Shown here in pieces: positions 44,874 to 52,536 of a stretch of 64,000 nt of DNA. Position 1 is the stretch's first letter. Every line of letters begins with the position of its first letter. The stretch is from Streptomyces camponoticapitis (GTDB lineage Bacteria > Actinomycetota > Actinomycetes > Streptomycetales > Streptomycetaceae): the NCBI RefSeq assembly GCF_014646115.1, contig NZ_BMMV01000005.1:186001-250000 (forward strand), written 5' to 3'. Made by a program: the position numbers and the translations under genes. The notes under the pieces were generated by a model that was given only the letters and a program-made list of their open reading frames with translations, did not search any database and was not told the origin of the DNA.

Positions 44874-46199
44874 TCAGGGCGCGGCTGCGGCCCCGGCCCC
44901 GGCCCCGGCCCCGGTATCGGCGTCGGCACTGGCGCTGGGGTCGGTGTTGTTCTCGGTCCGTGTGTCGGTGTGGGTGTGGGCGCCGGTCTCGCTGTGGGCC
45001 TCGGTGTGGGCCCCGGGGTTGGTCTCCGCGCCGGTCGGTGTTCCGGCGGGCGACGTGACCGACCAGGGCCAGGGCGCCGAGTCGAGGTTCCGGGCGGGGT
45101 CGGCGGGATCGACGTTCGCCGCGGCGCAGGCCGCCGAGAGCTCGGCGACGGTGGGGCGCTCGCGCCCCTGCTCGGCGGCGGCCACGAAGGCGCGGGCCAC
45201 CACATGCGAACGGTGCTCGCCGAAACTGAGTCCGCGCATGCCGGTGCGGTCGTCCTTCGGCTCCCAGGCGGCCGTCACGCCCGGGACCACGACATGCGCG
45301 AACGCGGGTGGCGGGCCCTCCGGCAGCCCGGTGGCCAGGGCGCTCTCGGTCAACGCGTCGACCACGCCCCAGGATTCGGAACTCAGATAGACCACCATGC
45401 CGTCGTTGCGCGGCAGGCTGGCCGGATTCGAGATGATCTTCGCCCGGTAGACCGCCGACCGGCTCTCCAGGGCGCTCAGTACGGCGTTCCACAGGGCGGG
45501 CGCCTGTTCGGCGTCGGCCACCCGCAGATACATGCGCAGCAGATCGCCCCCGCCCGTACGGCCCTTGCCGCTGTCCACCAGGAAGAAGCCCGGCGAGATC
45601 AGCGGGCGGGCGGAGGGAAGGGTCATCAGGACCACGGGGCGCGCCGGGTCGCCGACCGTGCGGCCGGTCTCCCGCAGCGTCACCGGGTCGGGCACGTTCA
45701 GGCGCAGGCCGTCGATCTCGACCACGCGCCGGCCGGCGGCCGTGCGCCGGTCGGTGAGGATGGCGGGCGCGACGGTCGCCGCGTGCGGGGTCGCCTCGGC
45801 GATCCGGGTCTCGTACTCCGGCGCGCGCAGGGTCTTGGGCGCCTTGCGGTCGCGTATCCCGCGGCCGGTGTGCAGCACCTCGTAGAGGGCGCGCGCGAGC
45901 GTGAAGCGCATCGCGGACGGGGACTCGGCCGTGACCTCGTCGTCGCCGACCCAGGCGGTCTTGCCGTCCGCCGTGATCCGGACGGAGTCCAGGGCGCCGC
46001 GGAGTCCGGCGGAGAGGAGCGGTGTGGGGTCCGTCGGCGCGGCCGGTCGTGCCGGGTCGGTGTCATGACCGGCACCCGGACCGTTCGCGAGGTCCGTGCC
46101 CGTAGCCGTACCCCCAGCCGTACCCCCAGCCGTGGCCCCCGCCGTGCCGGCAGCCCTGCCCGTAGAGCTGCCCGTAGCCGTGCCCGTGACCGTGCTCAT
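44874..46199 (-). CDS. HopA1-domain protein (LanY-type, lanthipeptide synthetase component)
   Basis: A 441-residue protein whose centre (about 60-380) matches HopA1 effector-like proteins of class V lanthipeptide and thioviridamide-type clusters. Conserved stretches include MRFTLARALYEVLHTGRG, LLRMYLRVADAEQAPALWNA, VYLSSESWGVVD and GMRGLSFGEHRSHVVARAFV. In lexapeptide the LxmY homologue acts with the kinase K and protein X to dehydrate Ser/Thr and form thioether rings. Both ends are low complexity: a Gly/Ala/Thr repeat at the N-terminus and a Thr/His/Asp/Ala repeat at the C-terminus. The start at 46199 overlaps the kinase stop (ATGA). Confidence 0.85.
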   Translation of the reverse strand: MSTVTGTATGSSTGRAAGTAGATAGGTAGGTATGTDLANGPGAGHDTDPARPAAPTDPTPLLSAGLRGALDSVRITADGKTAWVGDDEVTAESPSAMRFTLARALYEVLHTGRGIRDRKAPKTLRAPEYETRIAEATPHAATVAPAILTDRRTAAGRRVVEIDGLRLNVPDPVTLRETGRTVGDPARPVVLMTLPSARPLISPGFFLVDSGKGRTGGGDLLRMYLRVADAEQAPALWNAVLSALESRSAVYRAKIISNPASLPRNDGMVVYLSSESWGVVDALTESALATGLPEGPPPAFAHVVVPGVTAAWEPKDDRTGMRGLSFGEHRSHVVARAFVAAAEQGRERPTVAELSAACAAANVDPADPARNLDSAPWPWSVTSPAGTPTGAETNPGAHTEAHSETGAHTHTDTRTENNTDPSASADADTGAGAGAGAAAAP

Positions 46200-47317
46200 G
46201 CGGCCTCCCCGAGTCCCACCGTGGAGACGAAGCTCCGCGGATCAAGCAGCGCGGTCCGGCCGATTCCCGCCGCCGCCCGGACGATGGCCGACAGGCGGCC
46301 GTTCTCCTTGGTCGAGGCGATCAGCCGGTCGATCAGATGCCATCCGGCGTAGGACGTGGCCCGTACGACGAGTCCTTCGTCGTCGGGGCCGCCGCCCTCG
46401 CGGTAGCCGCGGTGGAACGCGGCGATCAGCGGCAGCACGCGGTCCAGCTCCTCGCTGCCGCGCGCCACCACCTCCTCGTGGGTGAGCGTCGCCGAGAACG
46501 CGTCGTCCGTCTCCTGCGAGGGAATCCGCAGCACCGCCCGGTGCAGCCATTCACCGGCGTACGCCCCGACGTCACGCGCCGGGTCGCCGAGCCGGAACTC
46601 CTCCCAGTCGTTGACGTACAGCGCCGTCTCCGTGGCCAGGAACTGATCCAGCCTCAGATCACCGTGGATCGGCACGCGCGCGGCCTCGGCCTCGGTCGCC
46701 CGGAGCCGTTCGAGCCCGTCGAGCAGCGCGGCGTCGCGCTGGAGCAGTCCCCAGCCCTGGATGAACGCGCCGGTGGCGTTGACGTAGTGCTCCAGCGGCA
46801 GTGAACGCAGGTCCTCGACGGGCGGGTACGGGTGCGGGTCCGGCTCGGGGAAGTCCTCGGGCTGGAACGGGAGTTGGTGCAGCGCGGCCACCGTGCGGCC
46901 GGCCTCCTCGGACGTCGCCTCGGTGAACTCGTCCTCCGCCGCGAGCTCACTGCCCGACCGGATGTCGTCGAGCATCCCGAAGACGAGCAGGCGCCCTTCC
47001 TCGTCGCCGCCCAGGAATTCCGGTCGGGGGAAGGGGGATTGGCCGCGATTCATCAGGCGCTCGAATGACATGAGCCGCTGGTAGCGCTTCAGGGATTCCT
47101 TGGGATTCCCTTTGAGACGCTTCACGAATACGGCCTTGCCGGTATCGGTCACGCCCGACCAGTTGTCGTTGCGGCCGGGATAGGAGAAGACCTCCGAGGC
47201 GTTGAGTGAACCCAAGTCGAGCTGGACGAGGAGATGTTCGACCGATGCGTCCACGGGACTGTCGACAGCCGACGCGGAAGACCGGCCCTGCGGGTATTGA
47301 ATCTTTTCGCCTGCCAC
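46196..47317 (-). CDS. APH-family kinase (LanK-type, lanthipeptide synthetase component)
   Basis: A 373-residue phosphotransferase fold with an intact active site. The probable ATP Lys is in AVFVKRL (about 66), the catalytic loop is IHGDLRLDQFL (H218, D220, Q225) and the metal-binding motif is NDWEEFRLGDPARDVG (D237). In class V lanthipeptides this kinase phosphorylates Ser/Thr of the core so that phosphate can be eliminated. It is the first gene of the K-Y-T-D-M series. The GTG at 47317 has no ribosome binding site, but a promoter ends six bases upstream, so the message is probably leaderless. An intact HGD site distinguishes it from the degenerate protein at 32146. Confidence 0.87.
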   Translation of the reverse strand: MAGEKIQYPQGRSSASAVDSPVDASVEHLLVQLDLGSLNASEVFSYPGRNDNWSGVTDTGKAVFVKRLKGNPKESLKRYQRLMSFERLMNRGQSPFPRPEFLGGDEEGRLLVFGMLDDIRSGSELAAEDEFTEATSEEAGRTVAALHQLPFQPEDFPEPDPHPYPPVEDLRSLPLEHYVNATGAFIQGWGLLQRDAALLDGLERLRATEAEAARVPIHGDLRLDQFLATETALYVNDWEEFRLGDPARDVGAYAGEWLHRAVLRIPSQETDDAFSATLTHEEVVARGSEELDRVLPLIAAFHRGYREGGGPDDEGLVVRATSYAGWHLIDRLIASTKENGRLSAIVRAAAGIGRTALLDPRSFVSTVGLGEAA

Positions 47318-47353
47318 AGCCGTTTTCTATCGCGGGACGCCGTCGGCGGACAA
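47318..47353 (-). promoter_or_regulatory. Leaderless promoter of the kinase gene
   Basis: On the minus strand TTGTCC (47353-47348), an 18-base spacer and TAGAAA (47329-47324) are followed by six bases and the GTG at 47317. This layout is nearly the same as at the XRE and M16 genes. Confidence 0.5.
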
Positions 47354-47731
47354 CGAATTGACCGCCATCGGCCACCGTCGGCTAGGGCAGGGCTCGATGG
47401 GTAACGTGCACGACTGCCGGGCGGCCGTTGGGACTGCCGGTCCGGGGCCGTTGGGCCGCCTCCACGGGGGTCGGCGGCGCGACCGTCGGACCGCCTCCAC
47501 GCGGGTCAGCGGGGAAAACCGTACCCGCGTGGGAGGCGGTGCGAGGTCTGGCCGACGAACCGCGGTCGGTGACGATTCCTCCGCCAACCGTCACTCGATG
47601 CCGCTGTTCGGGGGCCTGTCCGTCCGAACCGAGAATTTCGTATTCTCGTCGCCCGTGTGCGGTGGGTGATGCGTTGTGTGCCACCGCGTGGTGCTTGTTC
47701 TACGGGCGTCGGGTCGTGGATTCGACGAGGC
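47354..47731. other. Intergenic region between kinase gene and LuxR-type gene
   Basis: A 378-base gap. The plus strand has one TTGACCG (47358-47364), the same heptamer as in the precursor control region, although this could be chance. Open frames here lack codon bias and start signals. It carries the 3' untranslated region of the LuxR-type gene, and I see no strong terminator hairpin. Confidence 0.4.
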
Positions 47732-47971
47732 TCAGACGATTCTTCGCCGTACGGCCCACACAACCGCTTCGATCGGCGTTTCGACGTCGACCCGTTCGCA
47801 TATCGTCCGCAGTTTTCGGCGCAGTGTGCGGTCGCTCATTCCCATCCTGCGTGCGACCTGCGCCATGGTGCAGCCCTGCGAGACGAGTTGAAGGATTCTC
47901 AAGTGATCATTTTCCAGTCCGAGGTGGGGGGCTCTGAGGACACTTCGTGGATTCACCTGTATCAACCTCAC
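47732..47971 (-). CDS. Minimal LuxR-type HTH regulator at the cluster edge
   Basis: A 79-residue protein that is little more than a LuxR/GerE DNA-binding domain: DHLRILQLVSQGCTMAQVAR followed by RMGMSDRTLRRKLRTICERV and ending AVVWAVRRRIV. It lacks a receiver, PAS or ligand domain, so it would be a GerE-like regulator controlled by its own expression. The GTG at 47971 is the earliest sensible start; a GTG five codons later is possible. Related single-domain regulators occur at the borders of lanthipeptide and thioamide clusters. Local GC is lower than in neighbouring core genes, as for other parts of the cluster. Confidence 0.75.
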   Translation of the reverse strand: MRLIQVNPRSVLRAPHLGLENDHLRILQLVSQGCTMAQVARRMGMSDRTLRRKLRTICERVDVETPIEAVVWAVRRRIV

Positions 47972-49145
47972 GGTTGTCCGGCGGTGAGGCGCCGGATTCC
48001 GAGGTGCTCGACGGCCGGAAACATGATGCTCGTTCCCAGTGCTGCCGCCGGAAGAGCTGCTGTCTCCGGTTCGATCGAGCGTGGTCCGAGAAGTATGGAT
48101 TTCCGGTCTAAGCGTCAGTCAATTCCTTCCCCCGTTTCAGTCATCGGACCGGAGTGGTAATCCGGTCCGTCCGCCCGTGACGCGGGAGTTTTCTCCCCCG
48201 TGTGCGAGGTGGGCGAGGCGCCGACCACCCGCGGCCATGACACCCCTCCACCTCGCCTCCACTTCGTATGTTCAAACGGTCCGGTGCGGGAGGTGAACAG
48301 GGCGAGATGTGATCGCCCTGTGCTGTCGTCCCGTCACCGGCCGGTCCGAGGGGTGCCCGTACGGTCTCCCAGCTTCAGTTTTCCGCTCCCTCGGAGGGCG
48401 TCCGAGGGGGGTGCGACACACCCGGAATATGTGACGCAGATCACAGCATCCATTGACGGTGATCGTGAGTCTGGTCGGGGCGGTGATGTCCGGAACGTCG
48501 CGACTGGATACCTCGGCAGGGTGTCCGCCCCGATCCGCCGCGGGCGCGGTCGCGTGAGCGTCGAGACCCGCCGCGGGGGGTCCCGCGCACCTCCCGCGGG
48601 ATGGGGTCCACGAGGGGGGAAACGATCCCAGGGCAACCAATTCGGGGCGTCGGGGGCCCGGTTGATAAACGGCCGAATGGTGGGAGGGAAGGTGCCGGGA
48701 GCGGGCGCGGGAAGGCTGTATTCCGGACAGGGTGAGGCGCCCGGCCGGTTACGCGGAGGAAAGGCGATGCCCCTGTTGTGACAACCGTGTTAAGCGTCGG
48801 TGGAGGTGGGCGAGCCCACTCCCGCCAGGGCCCGGAATTGTGCTTCGAAGGGCCCGCGATCGGTTCCGTCTCCGATCCCCGAACGTTTCTCCACTCCCTC
48901 TCCGTGCTCTCTCCGTGCTGTCTTCGCGCCTCCTTCGTGCCGCCTCCGTTCCCTCCGCGCCTCCTCCGCGTGGTCTTCGCACCGTCCTCGCGCCGTGCTC
49001 ACGCCTCCTGCGAGTCCGCGTGGCCGGGGCGGGAACGGCGCACGAGGGAGGCGCCATCCGGGTGCGAGCGGCTCGTGGGGGCTGGCGGCGCGGGTGCCTA
49101 CCCGGCTAGGTTCGCGGGCGTCTGTCATGAACACAGGGAGTGTGA
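47972..49145. other. 1.2-kb non-coding gap with regulatory motifs
   Basis: No open frame here has convincing codon bias. It contains a 9-bp hairpin (48297-48321), a CRP-like palindrome (48430-48445), a possible 32-codon frame from the GTG at 48459, and an isolated GGAGG followed by the four-codon frame ATG CCC CTG TTG TGA at 48768. A pyrimidine-rich stretch (about 48880-49015) and a TAGGTT -10 element (49107-49112) before the peptidase gene follow. It marks the boundary between the lanthipeptide cluster and core genes. Confidence 0.5.
48430..48445. promoter_or_regulatory. CRP/FNR-type palindrome
   Basis: TGTGACGCAGATCACA is an exact TGTGA-N6-TCACA palindrome, the classic CRP pattern, and Streptomyces Crp binds related sites. 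It is about 14 bases before a possible small frame (GTG 48459) and 700 bases before the S37 peptidase gene, so its target is unclear. Confidence 0.5.
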
Positions 49146-50573
49146 ATGCGCAAGGCGCTGAGATGGCTGCTGTCGCTCGTGCTGCTCGTCGGCACGCTGG
49201 GCACGGCCGGCGCGGCAACGGCCGCCGACGGGAACGCGGGATCCGCGGCCCCCGACATCAAGGACCAGATCCTCGCCATCCCGGGGATGAGCCTGATCGA
49301 GGAGAAGCCGTACCCCGGTTACCGATACTTCGTCCTCAACTACACCCAGCCGGTCGACCACAAACGGCCGTCGAAGGGCACCTTCAAGCAGCGCCTCACG
49401 CTGCTGCACAAGGACACCAGCCGCCCCACCGTGTTCTTCACGAGCGGGTACGGCGTGTCCACCAACCCGAGCCGCAGTGAGCCGACGCGCATCATCGACG
49501 GCAACCAGGTCTCGCTCGAATACCGCTTCTTCACGCCGTCCCGGCCCGACCCGGCCGACTGGTCGAAGCTCGACTACGAGCAGGCCGCGGCCGACCAGCA
49601 CCGGATCTTCGGCGCGCTGAAGAAGATCTACCCGAAGAAGTGGCTCTCCACCGGAGGCTCGAAGGGCGGCATGACCGCCACGTACTACGAGCGCTTCCAC
49701 CCGCGGGACATGGACGGTGTCGTCGCCTACGTCGCGCCCAACGACGTGGTGAACAAGGAAGACTCCGCTTACGACCGCTTCTTCGAGAAGGTCGGCACCG
49801 AGGAGTGCCGCGACAAGCTCAACGCCGTGCAGCGCGAGGCGCTGGTCAGGCGCGAGCCGCTGGAGAAGATGTACGCGGAGTGGGCCGAGGCGGAAGGCGC
49901 GACCTTCACCACCGTCGGCACGCTCGACAAGGCGTACGAGGCCGTGGTGCTCGACTTCGTCTGGGCCTTCTGGCAGTACAGCCTGGAAGCCGACTGCGCG
50001 GACATCCCGCCGGCCACCGCGTCGGACGAGGAGATCTACAACATCATCGACGCGATCTCCGGTTTCTCGTTCTACACCGACCAGGGCCTCTCCGGGTACA
50101 CGCCGTACTACTACCAGGCGGGCACCGAACTCGGCGCGCCCACGGTCAAGCTGCCCCACCTGGGCAACCTGAGCCGCTACGGCTACCAGCCGCCGCGGAA
50201 CTTCGTCCCGCGCGACATCCCCATGAAGTTCCGTCCGTGGGAGATGCCGTCCGTCGACAACTGGGTCCGCCACCACGCGAACCGCATGATGTTCGTCTAC
50301 GGCGAGAACGACCCGTGGGGCGCCGAGCGCTTCCGCCTCGGCCACGGCACGCGTGACAGCCATGTGTTCACCGCGCCGGGCGCCAACCACGGCGCCAATG
50401 TCGCCGGTCTCGTGGCCGACGACCAGGCGAAGGCCACGGCCCGCATCCTCGACTGGGCGGACGTCGCACCGGCCGCCGTGCAGCAGGACGCCGCGAAGGC
50501 GAAGCCGCTGGCCGCGTACGACGCGAAGCTCGACAAGAAGGACCTGGAGCGGATGCCGACGCTCCGTCAGTAG
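49146..50573 (+). CDS. Secreted S37 family tripeptidyl aminopeptidase (PS-10 type)
   Basis: A 475-residue secreted serine peptidase. The signal peptide is MRKALRWLLSLVLLVGTLG plus an Ala-rich cleavage region to about residue 27. The mature enzyme has the alpha/beta hydrolase nucleophile elbow STGGSKGGMTA (Ser about 172), FVYGENDPWGAERF with the catalytic Asp, and APGANHGANV with the catalytic His. S37 enzymes of Streptomyces remove tripeptides from protein N-termini and take part in mycelium-associated protein processing. AGGGAG lies five bases before the ATG at 49146, and TAGGTT at 49107 is the likely -10. It adjoins the lanthipeptide cluster but is conserved in strains without it, so it is probably unrelated. 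Confidence 0.9.
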   Translation: MRKALRWLLSLVLLVGTLGTAGAATAADGNAGSAAPDIKDQILAIPGMSLIEEKPYPGYRYFVLNYTQPVDHKRPSKGTFKQRLTLLHKDTSRPTVFFTSGYGVSTNPSRSEPTRIIDGNQVSLEYRFFTPSRPDPADWSKLDYEQAAADQHRIFGALKKIYPKKWLSTGGSKGGMTATYYERFHPRDMDGVVAYVAPNDVVNKEDSAYDRFFEKVGTEECRDKLNAVQREALVRREPLEKMYAEWAEAEGATFTTVGTLDKAYEAVVLDFVWAFWQYSLEADCADIPPATASDEEIYNIIDAISGFSFYTDQGLSGYTPYYYQAGTELGAPTVKLPHLGNLSRYGYQPPRNFVPRDIPMKFRPWEMPSVDNWVRHHANRMMFVYGENDPWGAERFRLGHGTRDSHVFTAPGANHGANVAGLVADDQAKATARILDWADVAPAAVQQDAAKAKPLAAYDAKLDKKDLERMPTLRQ

Positions 50574-50587
50574 TCCGCAGGCACGGA

Positions 50588-50628
50588 ACCGCCACCGGCG
50601 CAGACAAGGGGGGCGCACCGGTGGCGGT
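50588..50628 (+). terminator. Hairpin after S37 peptidase gene
   Basis: Arms ACCGCCACCGG (50588-50598) and CCGGTGGCGGT (50618-50628) form an 11-bp stem with a 19-base loop, starting 15 bases after the stop codon. Confidence 0.7.
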
Positions 50629-50867
50629 GTGCTGCCCGGCCACAGGCGGCCTGGAGAGGGGAGTCAGCGATCGTAGCCAGTGAGTACGAGGGCCGACACC
50701 GCGCTGCGGAATGCCGACGGGAGCACATGAAATAGGACGTACGGGAGGCGCCCGAGGTTCCCAGGAAGCGAAGATTCCGCTGATTTCGCTGAAAAGGTGT
50801 GCTAAGCCCGTCCGCAACGCCACCCCCTCAACCGCCCTCGGCGGGCAGCCGGTTAACCTCCTCGCCC

Positions 50868-51545
50868 ATGACCGCACCCGAACCCGCGTACATCCGCGAC
50901 ACCCGAGCCGGCTACAACGCCATCGCCGCCGACTACGCCGAACTCAACAAGTCCGAACCGGAGGCCGACCCGCTGGGGCGCGCGATGCTCGGCACCTTCG
51001 CCGAGTACGTACGGGCCGACGGCGCCGGTCCCGTCGTCGAGATCGGCAGCGGACCAGGCCATATGAGCGCCCATATGCGCACGCTCGGCCTCGACGTCTC
51101 CGGGATCGACCTGTCACCGGTGATGGTCGAGATGGCCCGCCGGAGCTACCCGGAGCTGCGGTTCGAGGAAGGGTCGATGACCGACCTGGCCCTGCCGGAC
51201 GGCTCCCTCGCCGGCCTCGTCGCCTGGTACTCGATCATCCACATCGTCCCGGAGGAACTGCCCCACGTCTTCGCGCAGTTCCACCGGGTCCTGGCCCCCG
51301 GCGGCCGGCTGCTGCTCGCCTTCCAGGTCGGTGACGAGCCCCGGCACTACGACGAGGCGTTCGGCCACCGCGTCAACCTCGACTTCCGCAGGCTCTCCCC
51401 CGACCGGATCACCGAACTGCTGGCCCGGGCGGGCTTCCACGTGGCCGCCCGGCTCGTGCGCGAGCCCTACGACAAGGAACCAACCCCCCACGCCCAGATC
51501 CTGGCCCGCAAGCCCCCGCACCCCCCTATCCCCCAGCAGCCCTGA
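50868..51545 (+). CDS. SAM-dependent methyltransferase (class I), substrate unknown
   Basis: A 225-residue cytoplasmic methyltransferase. Motif I is VVEIGSGPGHMSAHMRTLG (about 51-69), motif II SGIDLSPVMVEMAR, motif III DLALPDGSLAGLVAWYSIIH, and the post-motif is RVLAPGGRLLLAFQV, all typical of the UbiE/Coq5-like group. The N-terminus AYIRDTRAGYNAIAADYAEL is the usual cap. The ATG at 50868 is preferred because the upstream in-frame part is Pro/Ser-rich and overlaps the promoter; no ribosome binding site is visible. The end is Pro/His-rich. The substrate cannot be deduced. Confidence 0.85.
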   Translation: MTAPEPAYIRDTRAGYNAIAADYAELNKSEPEADPLGRAMLGTFAEYVRADGAGPVVEIGSGPGHMSAHMRTLGLDVSGIDLSPVMVEMARRSYPELRFEEGSMTDLALPDGSLAGLVAWYSIIHIVPEELPHVFAQFHRVLAPGGRLLLAFQVGDEPRHYDEAFGHRVNLDFRRLSPDRITELLARAGFHVAARLVREPYDKEPTPHAQILARKPPHPPIPQQP

Positions 51546-51640
51546 CCCCGGCAGCCCTGACCCCGGTTCTTCGGCCCCGGGCCTCGGGGTCCAACTCCCC
51601 TGACCCCGGTTCCTCGGCCCCCTGACCCCGCACCGGGGCT
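51540..51640. repeat. Degenerate tandem repeats of CCCTGACCCCGG-like units
   Basis: Between two convergent genes the sequence CCTGACCCCGG(TTCCTCGGCC) recurs at least four times with small changes, together with CCCCGGGCCTCGGGG. It is low-complexity DNA, probably slippage derived; part may act as terminator for both flanking genes. Confidence 0.55.
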
Positions 51641-51735
51641 CTCGTCCCTCGGACCCATGCCCCGGTCTCCGGACCCGGACCGCAGGTCTGGGTCCCGAAC
51701 GTGTACGCCCCGGAGCTCGGGCCTCCCCGCCTCCC

Positions 51736-52536
51736 TCAGTGCCCCCGCGCCAGCAGCGCCTCCAGATGCTCGCGCCCGGGGACGAGCAGCCCGGGGAGGT
51801 CCGCCGCGTCCTTGTACCAGCGCTTCTCGTACTCCCAGCACAGCCACCCGTCATCCCCGTCCCCGGCGAACAGCCCGACACACTCACCCAACGGCAGCAC
51901 CCCCGCGCCCAGTGCCAACGGCGTGGTGTCCTCCGCCGACGCGATGTCCTTCACCTGCAGGTAGCCGAGGTGCGGCGACAGCGACGCATGGCTGGTGACG
52001 GGGCGTTCCCCACCGAGCCAGGTATGCATCACGTCCCAGAGCGCCCCCACCTGCTTGTGGCCGACAAGACCGAGGACGCGGATCGCGTCGGCGCCCGTGC
52101 GGTGCGAGTCGTGCGTCTCCAACAGGATCCGCACCCGCGACTCGGCGGCGAGCGGAGCCGCCGCGGCCAGCCTCCGGGCGGCCGTGGCGTCGGCGGCCTC
52201 GGGATCCTGGTCGCCCCCACCCGGGAAGACGCGTATGTACGAGGCGCCCAGATCGCGGGCCAGCCAGATCAGTTCGTCCAGCTCCTGGCGCGACTGCTCC
52301 TCGTCAGCGTCCTCGGCCGCCACCCGCACATAGCCCGCGACCGCCAGGATCTCGACCCCCTGACGCTTGAACTCATCAGCCACGGCGGCCCGTTCGGCCA
52401 CGCCGATACCCGGATGCACGGGCTCCTCCGGATGGGCGCGCAACTCCACCCCCTGGTAGCCGGTCCGCTTGGCGAGGGCCACGACCTCGGGGATGGGGAG
52501 GCCGGGGACGCCGAGGGTCGAGAAGGCGAATTTCAT
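51736..52536 (-). CDS. Sugar phosphate isomerase/epimerase (AP endonuclease 2 fold TIM barrel)
   Basis: A 266-residue xylose-isomerase-like TIM barrel. MKFAFSTLGVPGLPIPEVVA and GYQGVELRAHP form the first strands. Metal-ligand candidates are ILLETHDSH, GALWDVMHTW, LQVKDIA and LCWEYEKRW. Such enzymes act on sugars, inositols or hydroxypyruvate, and the substrate is not evident. The start at 52536 overlaps the stop of the MarR-GNAT gene by 4 bases, so the two are cotranslated. A second protein of the same fold is encoded at 57226, in the neighbouring Gfo/Idh operon. Confidence 0.85.
   Translation of the reverse strand: MKFAFSTLGVPGLPIPEVVALAKRTGYQGVELRAHPEEPVHPGIGVAERAAVADEFKRQGVEILAVAGYVRVAAEDADEEQSRQELDELIWLARDLGASYIRVFPGGGDQDPEAADATAARRLAAAAPLAAESRVRILLETHDSHRTGADAIRVLGLVGHKQVGALWDVMHTWLGGERPVTSHASLSPHLGYLQVKDIASAEDTTPLALGAGVLPLGECVGLFAGDGDDGWLCWEYEKRWYKDAADLPGLLVPGREHLEALLARGH

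Noticed and set aside
44874..46199. HopA1-like protein as a type III effector
   Set aside because: There is no secretion system in the window and the context is a lanthipeptide cluster; HopA1 domains are known in class V lanthipeptide and thioviridamide-type pathways.
47358..47364. TTGACCG heptamer upstream of the kinase gene as a fourth regulator site
   Set aside because: A single 7-mer match is expected several times by chance in 64 kb, and it lacks the 28-base partner sites.
48778..49161. 127-codon plus-strand frame beginning GTG ACA ACC GTG TTA
   Set aside because: It runs through a pyrimidine-rich tract, gives a Ser/Pro/Arg/Cys-rich product and overlaps the peptidase promoter and start. 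The TTA codon looked like a bldA signal, but the frame itself is not convincing.
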